A stretch of DNA of 47,927 bases from Phycisphaerae bacterium (GTDB taxonomy: Bacteria > Planctomycetota > Phycisphaerae > UBA1845): the NCBI GenBank assembly GCA_013360585.1, contig JABWBH010000036.1, forward strand, positions 1 to 47,927. Reading direction: 5' to 3'. The translations under genes were made by a program, and so were the position numbers. Of the stretch, positions 18,531 through 27,298 are shown piece by piece. Every line of letters begins with the position of its first letter. Positions within the stretch are counted from its first letter, which is position 1. The notes under the pieces were generated by a model. It was not told the DNA's origin. It ran no database searches and worked only from the letters and a program-made list of their open reading frames with translations.

Positions 18531-19681
18531 GCATCGCGGTGATGACGCCAGAGCCTGTCGCGGGCGCGCCGTCGCTTAAGCGCGTGGAGCATCTGCGAGG
18601 TCTTGCGCTGCGCGCCCTTCCGAGGATGGTGACGCGGAGCGGTTTTTTCGGTTGGTGCATTCGCCGAGGCCGGTCGGGCGACCGTCTTGAGGGGGAGTCG
18701 TTGCGTTACACGGCGATCGTGCTGATCGGGCTTTCCGCGCAGAAGCAGGATGTTTCGGGGCGGATTCTCGGGGCGGGCGGGTCGGACGCCTGCTGCGACC
18801 GGTTGATCGATCGTCTGCCGCGGATGAACAACATCGGCGACGTGGCGCTGACGTTGTGGGCGGCGGTGTCCTTGCGGCGGCGCAATGCGGCGGCGGCGCT
18901 GGAGCGTTTGAAGGCATTGTCGCCGGTGGAGCGGCCGTGCCCGACGGTGGAGCTGTCGTGGGTGGTTTCCGCGCTGTCGTTTCATCCGGAGTTTCTGACG
19001 GATGAGAAACTGGCGCGGGCGGCGGCGAAGCGTCTGAAAGGGGCGTTTCACCCGGATTCCGCGTTGTTCTCGCATCATGCGCCCGGGACGCGGGCGGGTT
19101 TTTTCCGTGAACATGTCTCGTGCTTTGCGGACTGGGTGTACCCGGTGCAGGCGCTGTCGCTGTATCACGAGATGACGCGGGACGCGGAGGCGGCGCAGTC
19201 GGCGCGGGCGTCGGCGGCGAAGATGGTCTCGCTTCAGGGTCCGGCGGGGCAGTGGTGGTGGCATTACGACGTGCGGACCGGCCGGGTCGTCGAGCCGTAT
19301 CCGGTGTACGCGGTGCATCAGGACGGGATGGCGCCGATGGCGCTGCTGGATCTGAAGGATCGCTGCGGGGCGGATCACACTGTCGCGATGATGAAGGGCG
19401 TGGACTGGTTGTACGAGGCGCCGGAGTGCGGGTCGCGGTTGGTGGATGACGAGGCGGGGCTGATCTGGCGGAAGGTGGCGCGTTACGAGCCGAACAAGTG
19501 GGTGCGCGGGATGCAGGCGGCGGCGAGCCGGATGCACCCGGCGCTGCGTGTGCCGGGGACGGGGGTGCTCTTTCCGGCGCGGCGGATTGACTGGGAGTGC
19601 CGTCCGTATCACCTCGGCTGGTTGTTGTACGCGTTCTCGGATCGGCGCGTGGAGGCGTGGGGGCTGGGGAAGGCGGAATGA
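18527..19681 (+). CDS. Unrecognised alpha/alpha-barrel-like protein coupled to Wza
   Basis: This is a 384-residue soluble protein without signal or membrane segments. It begins at GTG 18527 inside the stop of the Wza gene (GTGA overlap), so the two are co-translated. The chain is helical, with repeated helix pairs and Trp/His-rich turns (GQWWWHYDVRTG, HQDGMAPMALLDL, WECRPYHLGWLL), which suggests an alpha/alpha-toroid (six-hairpin or prenyltransferase-like) fold as in many sugar-acting enzymes. Conserved-looking acidic and aromatic residues line these turns. I cannot assign an activity. Its position between export and glycosyl transfer genes suggests a task in polymer processing or modification. 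Confidence 0.7.
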   Translation: MSIAVMTPEPVAGAPSLKRVEHLRGLALRALPRMVTRSGFFGWCIRRGRSGDRLEGESLRYTAIVLIGLSAQKQDVSGRILGAGGSDACCDRLIDRLPRMNNIGDVALTLWAAVSLRRRNAAAALERLKALSPVERPCPTVELSWVVSALSFHPEFLTDEKLARAAAKRLKGAFHPDSALFSHHAPGTRAGFFREHVSCFADWVYPVQALSLYHEMTRDAEAAQSARASAAKMVSLQGPAGQWWWHYDVRTGRVVEPYPVYAVHQDGMAPMALLDLKDRCGADHTVAMMKGVDWLYEAPECGSRLVDDEAGLIWRKVARYEPNKWVRGMQAAASRMHPALRVPGTGVLFPARRIDWECRPYHLGWLLYAFSDRRVEAWGLGKAE

Positions 19682-19959
19682 GGAGTGAGGGGCGCGGCGA
19701 CAAGGAGGCTTGCTCGTTGCTTCAGCCCCGAGTCTTCGATCCCGGGAAAGAGCGCTTCGTGACCTTTTGATCTGGCGGCGCGACGTCAAGGGCAGGCGAG
19801 CGCGGTTCGGTATTGTCGAGGGCGCATCCTTACGGGCGCGGCCTGGTGCTGTCGCGGATCCTGATGATCGCCGACGAGCCTTGCTCGCCCACGCGGTCTG
19901 CCCTTTAACCGGATGTTGATTGTCAGAGGGGACGGCGGATCGTCTCGGTTGAATCACAG

Positions 19960-20787
19960 ATGCCGAACCCGTGGGATAACTACCCTGAGTACATGATCCT
20001 CGGAGTGCCGGTGCGCGCGATGCGGATGAGCGACGTGGTGCGCGCGGCGGAGTCGGTGATCAGCGGCGCAGGCGGCGCCGCGGCGGACCGACACATGCAC
20101 ATCGGGGTGGTGAACGCGGCGAAGGTCGTGAACATGCGGCGGGATGCGGCGTTGCGCGAGGCGGTGCTGACCAGTGACTTGATTCTGGCGGACGGGATCG
20201 CGGTGGTGTGGGCAAGCCGGGCGCTGGGGACGCCGCTTCCGGAGCGGGTGGCGGGGATCGACCTGATGACGCGCCTGCTGGAGCTGGCGGACCGGCGGAA
20301 GCTGCGCGTGTATCTCTTTGGCGCGACCGAGGACGTCAACGCGAAAATGGCGGAAGAGATTGCGCGGTGCTGGCCGGGGGCGGTCGTGGCCGGGCGGCGC
20401 AACGGGTATTACGCAGCGGACGAGGAGGAGGCGATCGCGCGGCAGATCGGGGATTCCCGGTCGGACCTGCTTTTTGTGGCGATGAGTCCGCCGAAGAAGG
20501 AGATCTTCCTGGCGCGGTGGGGCGCGGTGATGCGGGTTCCGGTGAGTCACGGCGTCGGGGGAGCGTTCGACGTGGTGGCGGGGAAGGTGAAGCGTGCGCC
20601 GGCGGGTTGGCAGAAGCTCGGGCTGGAGTGGTTGTACCGGGTTGTGCAGGAGCCGCGGCGGATGTGGCGGCGGTACCTGACGACGAATACGGCGTTCGCG
20701 TGGATGCTGGCGGGGGCGTGGGTGCGGAAGCGTTTCGGAGGCGGCGAGCGGGGGTCGCCGACTTCGGCGAGGGTGTCACAGTCATGA
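19960..20787 (+). CDS. WecG/TagA/CpsF family glycosyltransferase (GT26)
   Basis: The 275-residue product carries the family marks in order: ILGVPVRAMRMSDVV, HIGVVNAAKVVNMRRDA, LILADGIAVVWASRALG with PLPERVAGIDLM, YLFGATEDV, LLFVAMSPPKKEIFL, GVGGAFDVVAGKVKRAP and LEWLYRVVQEPRRMWRR. GT26 enzymes add ManNAc-like (UDP-sugar) residues to a lipid-linked acceptor on the cytoplasmic face of the membrane. The 278-base gap before it (19682-19959) contains only weak open frames and no repeat that I recognise. The stop overlaps the start of the following methyltransferase (ATGA). ATG 19960 is the only start before the first strand. Confidence 0.92.
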   Translation: MPNPWDNYPEYMILGVPVRAMRMSDVVRAAESVISGAGGAAADRHMHIGVVNAAKVVNMRRDAALREAVLTSDLILADGIAVVWASRALGTPLPERVAGIDLMTRLLELADRRKLRVYLFGATEDVNAKMAEEIARCWPGAVVAGRRNGYYAADEEEAIARQIGDSRSDLLFVAMSPPKKEIFLARWGAVMRVPVSHGVGGAFDVVAGKVKRAPAGWQKLGLEWLYRVVQEPRRMWRRYLTTNTAFAWMLAGAWVRKRFGGGERGSPTSARVSQS

Positions 20788-21728
20788 CGCACGGAGCGTC
20801 AGCAGCGCCGGGTGCGGAAGGCGCGAGGCCCGGCGGGACGGGGGCGACGGACGCCGGGGGGGCGCCGGTTGAGCGGGAGGTGGCGGCGGCGCGGGCGAAA
20901 GCGTACGACGCCGTTTACCGCGGGTGGACGGTGAAGCGCGTGACGCGCGAGTCGTACGAGGCGGCGACGCGTTTTTTTCTGGACGCGCCGGCGGGCGAGC
21001 CGGGACATCTGGACGGCAATGAGCTGGGGTTCGCGTTTCAGTTGCTGGGTGTAGACCGGCTGGAAGGTCGGCGAATCCTGGATTACTGCTGCGGGGCGGG
21101 TCGAAGCAGCATCTACTTTGCGCTGCGTGGAGCGCGGGTCTGGGGGTGCGACCGGTCGGAAGAGGCGGTGCGGATCGCGCGGCGCAGCGCGATCGAAAGC
21201 GGGGTCGCTGCGTCCGTGCAGTTCGCGGTGGCGGATGTTCAGGAGCTGGCGTTTCCGTCAGATTATTTCGATGCGGTGTTCTGTCAGTCCGCGCTGCACA
21301 TCGTGGCGGATTACCCGGCTGCGGCGCGGGAGCTGGCGCGGGTGCTGAAGCCGGGCGGGAAGGCCGTTTTCTGCGAGGAGGCGCTGGGACACAACCCGGT
21401 GCTGGAAGTCGTTCGGGCGCGCCGTCGCCGGAGGCACGCGGAGTGCGGCGGGCGGACGCTGCGGATGGACGACCTGCGGCGGTTCGGCGAGGCGTTCTCG
21501 CGGATGCAGGTCTACCCCTTCAACTTTTTCCTTCAGTCAAAACAGTTCTTCGGTCGGCGCGCACACACCGGATGGGCGAAGTTGTTTCTCCGTGTGTGCC
21601 GGACGGCGGACACGGCGCTGCTGGGGGCGCTGCCTTTCCTGAAGCGTTATTGCGGGAAGGTGGTGGTGGAGTATGTCAAGGAAGGACAAGGTGCGGGGTC
21701 AGCCTTACAAATTACGCATGACAAATGA
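20784..21728 (+). CDS. Class I SAM-dependent methyltransferase
   Basis: The 314-residue protein has a Rossmann methyltransferase core: motif I ILDYCCGAGRSSIYFALRG (about residues 98-116), the acidic CDRSEEAVRIA, motif III-like VADVQELAFPSDYFDAVF and LARVLKPGGKAVFCEE. This type often methylates sugar hydroxyls or small metabolites; the target here is unknown but the position in the cluster suggests a polymer sugar. The start ATG overlaps the stop of the GT26 gene by 4 bases. The last few residues (after VVVEYVKEG) are encoded by AT-richer sequence belonging to a repetitive tract with the word TGACAAATGAC, so the natural C-terminus may have been replaced. The following gap (21729-21894) is non-coding. 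Confidence 0.88.
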   Translation: MTHGASAAPGAEGARPGGTGATDAGGAPVEREVAAARAKAYDAVYRGWTVKRVTRESYEAATRFFLDAPAGEPGHLDGNELGFAFQLLGVDRLEGRRILDYCCGAGRSSIYFALRGARVWGCDRSEEAVRIARRSAIESGVAASVQFAVADVQELAFPSDYFDAVFCQSALHIVADYPAAARELARVLKPGGKAVFCEEALGHNPVLEVVRARRRRRHAECGGRTLRMDDLRRFGEAFSRMQVYPFNFFLQSKQFFGRRAHTGWAKLFLRVCRTADTALLGALPFLKRYCGKVVVEYVKEGQGAGSALQITHDK

Positions 21729-21838
21729 CCAAGATGATCATCATCGGGTCGGCGTGTCAGTCGAGCGTTTCGCTATCAGCGAGCCTCGTTAATCCCCGGA
21801 ACGTTGCGTGATGGATTTCTGGTCAGTCGTCATTTGTC
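21719..21838. repeat. Inverted TGACAAATGAC words around an AT-richer gap
   Basis: TGACAAATGAC (21719-21729) occurs at the end of the methyltransferase gene and its complement GTCATTTGTC at 21828-21837, in a gap that is poorer in GC than its surroundings and includes TTATTGGTTATCGG. No gene and no terminator stem with a T run is seen. Confidence 0.45.
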
Positions 21839-21894
21839 GTTGATTATCCGTTATTGGTTATCGGCAACTCAGGCGCCGCTCGTTTTCGCCGGGC

Positions 21895-22803
21895 ATGATC
21901 GACTTCACGTACATTCTGGCCGCTTCGCACTCCGGTTCGACGCTGCTGACGATGGTTCTGGCGTCGCATCCACGCATTGCGTCGGTGGGGGAGACGTCGG
22001 CGGTGTTGTGGCGGGGCAAGAGCGACAGCGCGACGTGCAGTTGCGGAACCGCTCTGTCGGCGTGCGCGTTCTGGGCGAAGGTGCGAGAGGGGATGGCGCG
22101 GCGCGGCGCGGACTGGGAGTCGCCGACGTTTCAGACGGATTTCCGGCTTCGCGGGCGGCGGTGGACGGACCGGGTGCTGCGTGCGGAGCATCAGGGGCGT
22201 TTGCTGGAGGCGGTGCGCGACGCGGCGCTGGCGGCGAGCCCGGCGTGGCGGCGCGAGTCGCCGGCGATTTTCGGTGCGAACCGGGCGCTGATCGAGACGG
22301 TGTGCGGGCTGAAGGGCACGACGGTTTTTCTGGACTCGTCGAAAGAGCCTCACCGGTTGAAGTTTCTGATGCGGATTCCCGGGTTGCGGGTGCGCGTCAT
22401 TCAGCTTGTGCGCGACGGGCGGGGGGTGGCGGCGAGCTACCTGCGGCGCAACGAGTTTCCGATCGAGCGGGCGTGCGACGAGTGGCGGCGGAGCCTGGTG
22501 TCGGAGGAGCACCTGCTGCGGCGTCTGCCGCCGGAACGGGCGTTGCGGGTCCGGTATGAGGATTTCTGCCGAGATGCGGCGGGGTGGTCGAGGCGCATCT
22601 TTGAGTTCATGAACGTGGATGCGGGACACGACGTGTCGCGGTTTCACCTGGCGGAGCATCACATTCTGGGGAACCGGATGCGTCTGAGCGCGACGGGAGA
22701 TATCCGGCTGGATGAGAAGTGGCGACGAGAGATGACGCCGGCGATGCTGGAGGTGTTCGAGCGGACGTGCGGGGGGATCAATCGGCGTTACGGGTATGCG
22801 TGA
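21895..22803 (+). CDS. PAPS-dependent sulfotransferase
   Basis: This is a 302-residue enzyme of the sulfotransferase family. The 5'-phosphosulfate loop SHSGSTLLTMVL lies at about residues 11-22 right at the N-terminus, the first strand TYILAAS precedes it, and the 3'-phosphate-binding motif LVRDGRGVAASYLRR lies at about 171-185 with the usual arginine and serine. A CSCG motif with a further Cys (CSCGTALSACAFW, 48-60) is typical of the bacterial subgroup in polysaccharide loci. It would transfer sulfate from PAPS to hydroxyls of the repeat unit. The downstream flippase starts inside its 3' end (8-base overlap). Acceptor sugar unknown. Confidence 0.88.
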   Translation: MIDFTYILAASHSGSTLLTMVLASHPRIASVGETSAVLWRGKSDSATCSCGTALSACAFWAKVREGMARRGADWESPTFQTDFRLRGRRWTDRVLRAEHQGRLLEAVRDAALAASPAWRRESPAIFGANRALIETVCGLKGTTVFLDSSKEPHRLKFLMRIPGLRVRVIQLVRDGRGVAASYLRRNEFPIERACDEWRRSLVSEEHLLRRLPPERALRVRYEDFCRDAAGWSRRIFEFMNVDAGHDVSRFHLAEHHILGNRMRLSATGDIRLDEKWRREMTPAMLEVFERTCGGINRRYGYA

Positions 22804-24385
22804 GCGAGGGACAGAGGGACCAAGGGACGGCGGCGTGAAGGAGCGGAGGAAGAATTCGCTGGCGCTGGGGGTGGTGAGCAACTGGGCGTCGCACGTGGTG
22901 TTCGTGGTTTCCGGGTTCGTCCTGCCGCGGATGATCGACCGGGAAGCGGGTCAGGAGGCGCTGGGGGTCTGGGACTTCGCGTGGTCGCTGACGGCGTACA
23001 CAGGGCTTTTCTCACTGGGCATTGCGTCGGCGGTGGGCCGGTACGTGGCGCGGTTCGCGAAGCTGAAGGATGATGCGTCGCTGAACCGGATGTACAGCGC
23101 GTCGGTGATTCTGCTGAACGCGGGTTTTGTGATCGGACTCGGGTTCGTCGGCGTCGTGTACGCGTTGACGCCGCGGCTGGTCGGGACGAAGGATCCGGCG
23201 CTGGTTGCGCTGGCGTTGCAGTTGACGGCGATCCTGGGGGTCGCGGCGGCGGTGCAGCTTCCGCTCAGCGCCTACAGCGGGGCGTTGAGTGGGCTTCAGC
23301 GTTTCGAGCTTCGGACGATCATCCGGATCGGCGTGAGCGCGGTGTCGCTGGGGATGATGATCGTTCTGCTGGTGGGCGGGGCGGGGTTGGAGTGGGTGGC
23401 GGGGACGTTTCTTTTCTCTGAGCTGGGGATCGGCGTGCTGAACTGGATGGCGGTGCGGCGGGAGTGTCCGCGGCTTCGGTTTGCACCCGGGTTGGTGGAC
23501 GGGGCGGCGATCAAGGATGCGCTGGGGCTGGGGTCCAAGACGGCGCTTCAGGGGCTGTCGCGGATGGGTTTGTATCAGACGAGCGGGCTGATCGTGTCCG
23601 GATTTCTGGGGCCCGGTGCGCTGGCGGTGTATTCGAGGCAGCGGGCGCTGACGGCGTTCATGTCGAAATTGATGGCGACTTACGGGAACGTGTTCGCACC
23701 GGAGGCGAGCGTGCTGGAGGCGAAGGAAGACCTCGAGGGTCTGCGGGCGCTGGTGATCAAGTCGAGCCGGTTCGGGTTTGCGATATCGCTGCCGCTGGTT
23801 GCGGCGTTCTGCCTGTGCGGGAGCGCCGTGCTTCAGATCTGGATGGGTCCGGGGTATGAAGCGCCGCTGGTGCTGACGTTGATGATGTTAGGTCATCTGA
23901 TGTCGTACGCGCAGCGCGGGACGTACAACATTCTGGTCGGACTGAACCGGCACGGTCGGTCGGCGCTGTGGGAGTTGGGGGCGACGGCGGGAAGCGTGAT
24001 GCTGGGTTTGTTGTTTGTAGGCGTGCTGGGCTGGGGGACGTGGGGAGCGGCGCTGGCGGTGGGGTTGGCGGTGACGTGCGGCGGAGGGCTTGCGCCGTCG
24101 GTGATTTCGTGTCGTCATCTGGGGATGAACTACGCGGCGTATCTTCGGCAGGTGTTGCCGGTTCCGCTGCTGGCATCGCTGCCGTGGGTGGCGGCGCTGG
24201 CGGGGGCGCGGTGGTTTTTCCCGGAGCAGGCGTATGCGCAGCTTGGCGCCGGGGTCGGGGTCGGGGCGATGGTCACGATTCCGATCTACTGGAGGCATAT
24301 CTTAACGGACTCGCTGCGTCAGCGGGTTCGCGGGCGATTTCGGCGCTGGATCGGGGGCGCGGGCGTGCCGAAAGCCTCGACGTAG
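22796..24385 (+). CDS. wzx: Wzx-type polysaccharide flippase
   Basis: This 529-residue integral membrane protein has about 13-14 hydrophobic segments spread evenly, a polar R/E-rich N-terminus and the MATE/MOP-type opening LALGVVSNWASHVVFVVSGF. Motifs such as LGIASAVGRYVARFAK and YNILVGLNRHGRSALWE fit the oligosaccharide flippase (Polysacc_synt) family. It would flip the undecaprenyl-linked repeat unit across the inner membrane for Wzy. The ATG lies inside the end of the sulfotransferase gene; a GTG a few codons later (before KERRKN) could also be used. The downstream sulfatase-like gene follows after 103 non-coding bases. Confidence 0.9.
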   Translation: MRERGTEGPRDGGVKERRKNSLALGVVSNWASHVVFVVSGFVLPRMIDREAGQEALGVWDFAWSLTAYTGLFSLGIASAVGRYVARFAKLKDDASLNRMYSASVILLNAGFVIGLGFVGVVYALTPRLVGTKDPALVALALQLTAILGVAAAVQLPLSAYSGALSGLQRFELRTIIRIGVSAVSLGMMIVLLVGGAGLEWVAGTFLFSELGIGVLNWMAVRRECPRLRFAPGLVDGAAIKDALGLGSKTALQGLSRMGLYQTSGLIVSGFLGPGALAVYSRQRALTAFMSKLMATYGNVFAPEASVLEAKEDLEGLRALVIKSSRFGFAISLPLVAAFCLCGSAVLQIWMGPGYEAPLVLTLMMLGHLMSYAQRGTYNILVGLNRHGRSALWELGATAGSVMLGLLFVGVLGWGTWGAALAVGLAVTCGGGLAPSVISCRHLGMNYAAYLRQVLPVPLLASLPWVAALAGARWFFPEQAYAQLGAGVGVGAMVTIPIYWRHILTDSLRQRVRGRFRRWIGGAGVPKAST

Positions 24386-24488
24386 GCGAGGTCGGATGCC
24401 GGACGTGGGATGTGGGATGTGCGGAGCCGGTTTCCTTACGGGCGCGGTTCGGTAAAGACGCGACGTTTTCTGCCGGCGAAGAGCGGGT

Positions 24489-25913
24489 GTGAGGGACGTG
24501 TTGAGAGGGACGAAACCTAACATCTTGATGGTGATGCTGGACTCGGTCCGGCCGGAGTGGTTGTCGTGTTACGGATCAGCGGCGACAACGTCGCCTCGGA
24601 TCGACGCGATTGCGGAGCGGGGGACGGTTTTTGAGACGGCGATCGGACCGTCGGCGTGGACGTTTCCGGTGATGGCGTCGGTATTCACCGGGATGTTGCC
24701 GACGAAGCACGGGGGCCACGACGAGCACCAGCTTCTGGACAGCGCCTACCCAACGCTGGCGGAAACGCTCCAGCGTCACGGGTATGACACTGCGGGTTTC
24801 GCGGACGTGCCTTATGTGGGGCCTTCGACGCGGCTGGACCGGGGTTTCGGGTTCCTGTCGAACATGCGCGTGCCTCAGGTGTCGCTCGCCTCGAAGGTAT
24901 TCAAGGCTGCGGGGCGCGTTCACCGGAAGGTGAGCGGTCGTTACACGAAGACGTGCGAGACGCGCGTTCTGATGGGGGAGGCGCTGCGCTGGTACGAGCG
25001 TCAGCGGGACCGGAGCAAGCCCTTTTTTCTTTACCTGCATACCGACGAGACGCACGCGCCGTTTCTTCCGCCGCCGGAATATCGGCGGAAGTTCGCGGGG
25101 CTTTCGCGGACACGGATGTACGAGATCAACCAGGACAAGCAGTTGTACGTCAGCGGGCAGGTGAGGATGACGGAGCGGGACTTCGCCGATCTTCATGCGT
25201 TGGCGAAAGCGGAGGTGGCGTTCTTTGATGCGTGGCTGGGCGTGCTGCTGGACCGGCTGGAGCGGGACGGGGTGCTGTCGGACACGGCGGTGGTGATCGC
25301 GGCGGATCACGGGGACAATCTCGGGGAGCACGGGCTTTTGCGTCACGGGTTGTGTCTTTATGACACGCTGGTTCATGTGCCGCTGATCGTGAAGTCTGCG
25401 GGGACGGGTTCGGGTCGGCGTGTGCGGGAGCTGGTGCAGCTCATCGACGTGTTTCCGACGCTGATGACGGCTGCGGGGATTGACGAGCCGGCGACCCGGG
25501 CGGAGCACCAGGGTGGCGATCTTGCCGCGCAGGTGCGGGAAGGGCGTTTTGCGCGGTTCGCGGTGTCGGAGCTTTATCGCCCGGGTCAGGGGTTGTGGCG
25601 GAAGAAGGCGCCGGGGTTCATGCCGGAGTTCCTTGAGCGCTACGACCGTCGGCTTCGGGCGCTGCGGACGAACACGCACAAGTACATCTGGGCGTCCAAC
25701 GGGCGGTGCGAGTTGTACGATCTGACGCGGGATCCGGGGGAGAGGCGGAACCTGATCGACCTGGAGGCCGGGCGCGCGGCGGACATGCAGCGTGATCTGG
25801 ATGCGTGGCTGGCGACGTTTGAGGCGAAGGAGGCGAGTGCGACGGTGGCGGTGGAGGACACGGCGGATGAGCGGGTGTTCGAGCGGCTGAAGGAGCTGGG
25901 ATACGTAGAGTAA
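24489..25913 (+). CDS. Sulfatase-like enzyme of the alkaline phosphatase superfamily (Thr at nucleophile position)
   Basis: The 474-residue protein has the sulfatase fold: NILMVMLDSVRPEWLSCYG with metal ligand Asp18, an active-site helix WTFPVMASVFTGMLP (57-71), KPFFLYLHTDETHAPF, the metal motif VVIAADHGDNLGEHG and a C-terminal KYIWASNGRCELYDLTRDPGE subdomain. Where a true sulfatase has the CxPxR/SxPxR formylglycine motif, this protein has Thr58-F-P-V-M, so it cannot form formylglycine there. Threonine is the nucleophile in related phosphoglycerol and phosphoethanolamine transferases, so it may be a phosphatase or phosphotransferase. No signal peptide is seen. Start is GTG 24489; nearby GTG/TTG codons are alternatives. 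Confidence 0.85.
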   Translation: MRDVLRGTKPNILMVMLDSVRPEWLSCYGSAATTSPRIDAIAERGTVFETAIGPSAWTFPVMASVFTGMLPTKHGGHDEHQLLDSAYPTLAETLQRHGYDTAGFADVPYVGPSTRLDRGFGFLSNMRVPQVSLASKVFKAAGRVHRKVSGRYTKTCETRVLMGEALRWYERQRDRSKPFFLYLHTDETHAPFLPPPEYRRKFAGLSRTRMYEINQDKQLYVSGQVRMTERDFADLHALAKAEVAFFDAWLGVLLDRLERDGVLSDTAVVIAADHGDNLGEHGLLRHGLCLYDTLVHVPLIVKSAGTGSGRRVRELVQLIDVFPTLMTAAGIDEPATRAEHQGGDLAAQVREGRFARFAVSELYRPGQGLWRKKAPGFMPEFLERYDRRLRALRTNTHKYIWASNGRCELYDLTRDPGERRNLIDLEAGRAADMQRDLDAWLATFEAKEASATVAVEDTADERVFERLKELGYVE

Positions 25914-25962
25914 GGGCTTGACGAGAAAGTCGTGTCGGAAGGCGAATGTCTGCTTCGCGCGG

Positions 25963-25979
25963 GCGGACCGGAGGTCCGC
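25963..25979. repeat. 17-base palindrome (GCGGACC-GGA-GGTCCGC)
   Basis: This has perfect 7-base arms around a GGA loop. It lies in the 113-base gap before the GT4 gene at 26027 and is nearly repeated inside that gene at 26708-26732. Confidence 0.8.
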
Positions 25980-26026
25980 GATCCGGATTGAATCAACGAA
26001 CTTGCAATTCAGAGGGGCATCGCCCC

Positions 26027-27298
26027 GTGAGTGCGCCGTTGAAGATTTGTTTTGTGGCGCTGAACGGATACGCGGCGATCGGAGGTCGCGCCGGGACGTC
26101 GCACATCGGCGGCGCGGAGCGTCAGACGGCGCTGCTGGCGCGGGAGCTGGCGCGGCGGGGACACATGGTGTCGCTGGTGGTGCTCGATCACGGTCAGGCG
26201 GACGGAGAGGCGATCCAAGGCGTGCGTGTGTTCAAGGCGTATGCGCGGGACGCGGGGTTGCCCGGGCTGCGGTTTTTTTCGCCGCGTCTGACGGGGCTCT
26301 GGTCGGCCCTGCGGCGGGCGAGCGCGGACGTGTATTACCAGCGGATGGCGGAGCAGACGACGGGGATCGTAGCGGCGTTCTGTCGTCGTCACGGGAAGCG
26401 TTTTTTTTTCGCGTCAGCGAGCGATTACGACTGTCTTCCCGAGCTGCCGCGACTGAGGAAGCCGCGGGAGGCCGTGTTGTATCGCTACGGTCTTCGGCGG
26501 GCGGATCGGGTGCTGGTTCAGACGCGGCATCAGCGGGAAATGATGCGGACGGGGTTCGGCGTTGAGGCGGAGGTGCTGTCGAACGCGGCGGAGGATCTTG
26601 CGGACCGGAGCGTCGTGTCAGCCCCGGGGGGGGCACTTGCGAGAGACGCCGGAGAGGCGAGTGGGCGGCTCGCCGCTTCAGGATCGGACCGTGGTGCGGC
26701 GCCAGATGCTCGCGGACCGGAGGTCTGCGAGCCGAGGTTAAGCGAAGAATTCGCAGTCGGAGGCACGAAGGGTCTGCGGGTTCTGTGGATCGGACGGTAT
26801 ACGCCGGAGAAGCGGCTGGAGTGGGTGTTCGAGATCGCCGGCGCGTGTTCGAATCTGACGTTCGACATCGTCGGGGATGCGACGGGCGGGTCGCGTTATG
26901 CGGAGGATCTGAAGGCTCGTGCGAAGCGGTGCGAGAACGTGAGGCTGCTGGGCCGCGTGGCGCATGAGCAGATCGGCGCGTTGTACCGGCGGTCGGATGT
27001 GCTGCTGTGTACGAGTGAGCGCGAGGGTTTTCCGAACACGTTTCTGGAGGCGTGGAGCCTGGGCGTGCCGGTGGTGACGACGTTCGACCCGGACGGGGTG
27101 GTGGCTGAGTTCGGGCTGGGGAGGGTGGCGACGTGCGTGCCGGGGGTGATCGAGGCGCTTCAGGTGACGGCGGCGGACGGCGTGGGACGTGAGCGGATGA
27201 GAGTCTGTTGCCGGGCGTACTTCGAGCGTGAGCATCGGGTTGAGCGCGTCGTCGACCGGTTCGAGGCGCTTCTTGCCGGGACGGGGAGTGCGGTGTGA
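26027..27298 (+). CDS. Glycosyltransferase family 4 with palindrome-derived linker insertion
   Basis: This is a 423-residue GT-B transferase. The N-terminal domain holds LKICFVALNGYAAIGG, the acceptor-side loop HIGGAERQTALLARELA and RADRVLVQTRHQREMM; the C-terminal domain has RVLWIGRYTPEKRLEWVFE, FDIVGD, VRLLGRVAHEQIGALYRRSD and the donor motif EREGFPNTFLEAWSLGVPVV. Between the domains, about residues 195-245 form an unusual low-complexity insert containing the palindrome 26708-26732. I chose GTG 26027 because the upstream in-frame codons (from 25946) run through another palindrome and would encode an unrelated 27-residue extension. Adds a sugar from a nucleotide donor to the lipid-linked repeat unit. 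Overlaps the next gene by 4 bases. Confidence 0.88.
   Translation: MSAPLKICFVALNGYAAIGGRAGTSHIGGAERQTALLARELARRGHMVSLVVLDHGQADGEAIQGVRVFKAYARDAGLPGLRFFSPRLTGLWSALRRASADVYYQRMAEQTTGIVAAFCRRHGKRFFFASASDYDCLPELPRLRKPREAVLYRYGLRRADRVLVQTRHQREMMRTGFGVEAEVLSNAAEDLADRSVVSAPGGALARDAGEASGRLAASGSDRGAAPDARGPEVCEPRLSEEFAVGGTKGLRVLWIGRYTPEKRLEWVFEIAGACSNLTFDIVGDATGGSRYAEDLKARAKRCENVRLLGRVAHEQIGALYRRSDVLLCTSEREGFPNTFLEAWSLGVPVVTTFDPDGVVAEFGLGRVATCVPGVIEALQVTAADGVGRERMRVCCRAYFEREHRVERVVDRFEALLAGTGSAV
26708..26732. repeat. Palindrome inside the GT4 coding sequence
   Basis: Eleven-base arms (GCTCGCGGACC / GGTCTGCGAGC, one mismatch) flank a GGA loop. It encodes about residues 228-236 of the glycosyltransferase and shares its core with 25963-25979. 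The reading frame is kept. Confidence 0.75.

Noticed and set aside
25946-26026. 27-residue N-terminal extension of the GT4 protein
   Set aside because: Encoded by a palindrome-containing gap; the family starts at the LKICFVALNG strand.
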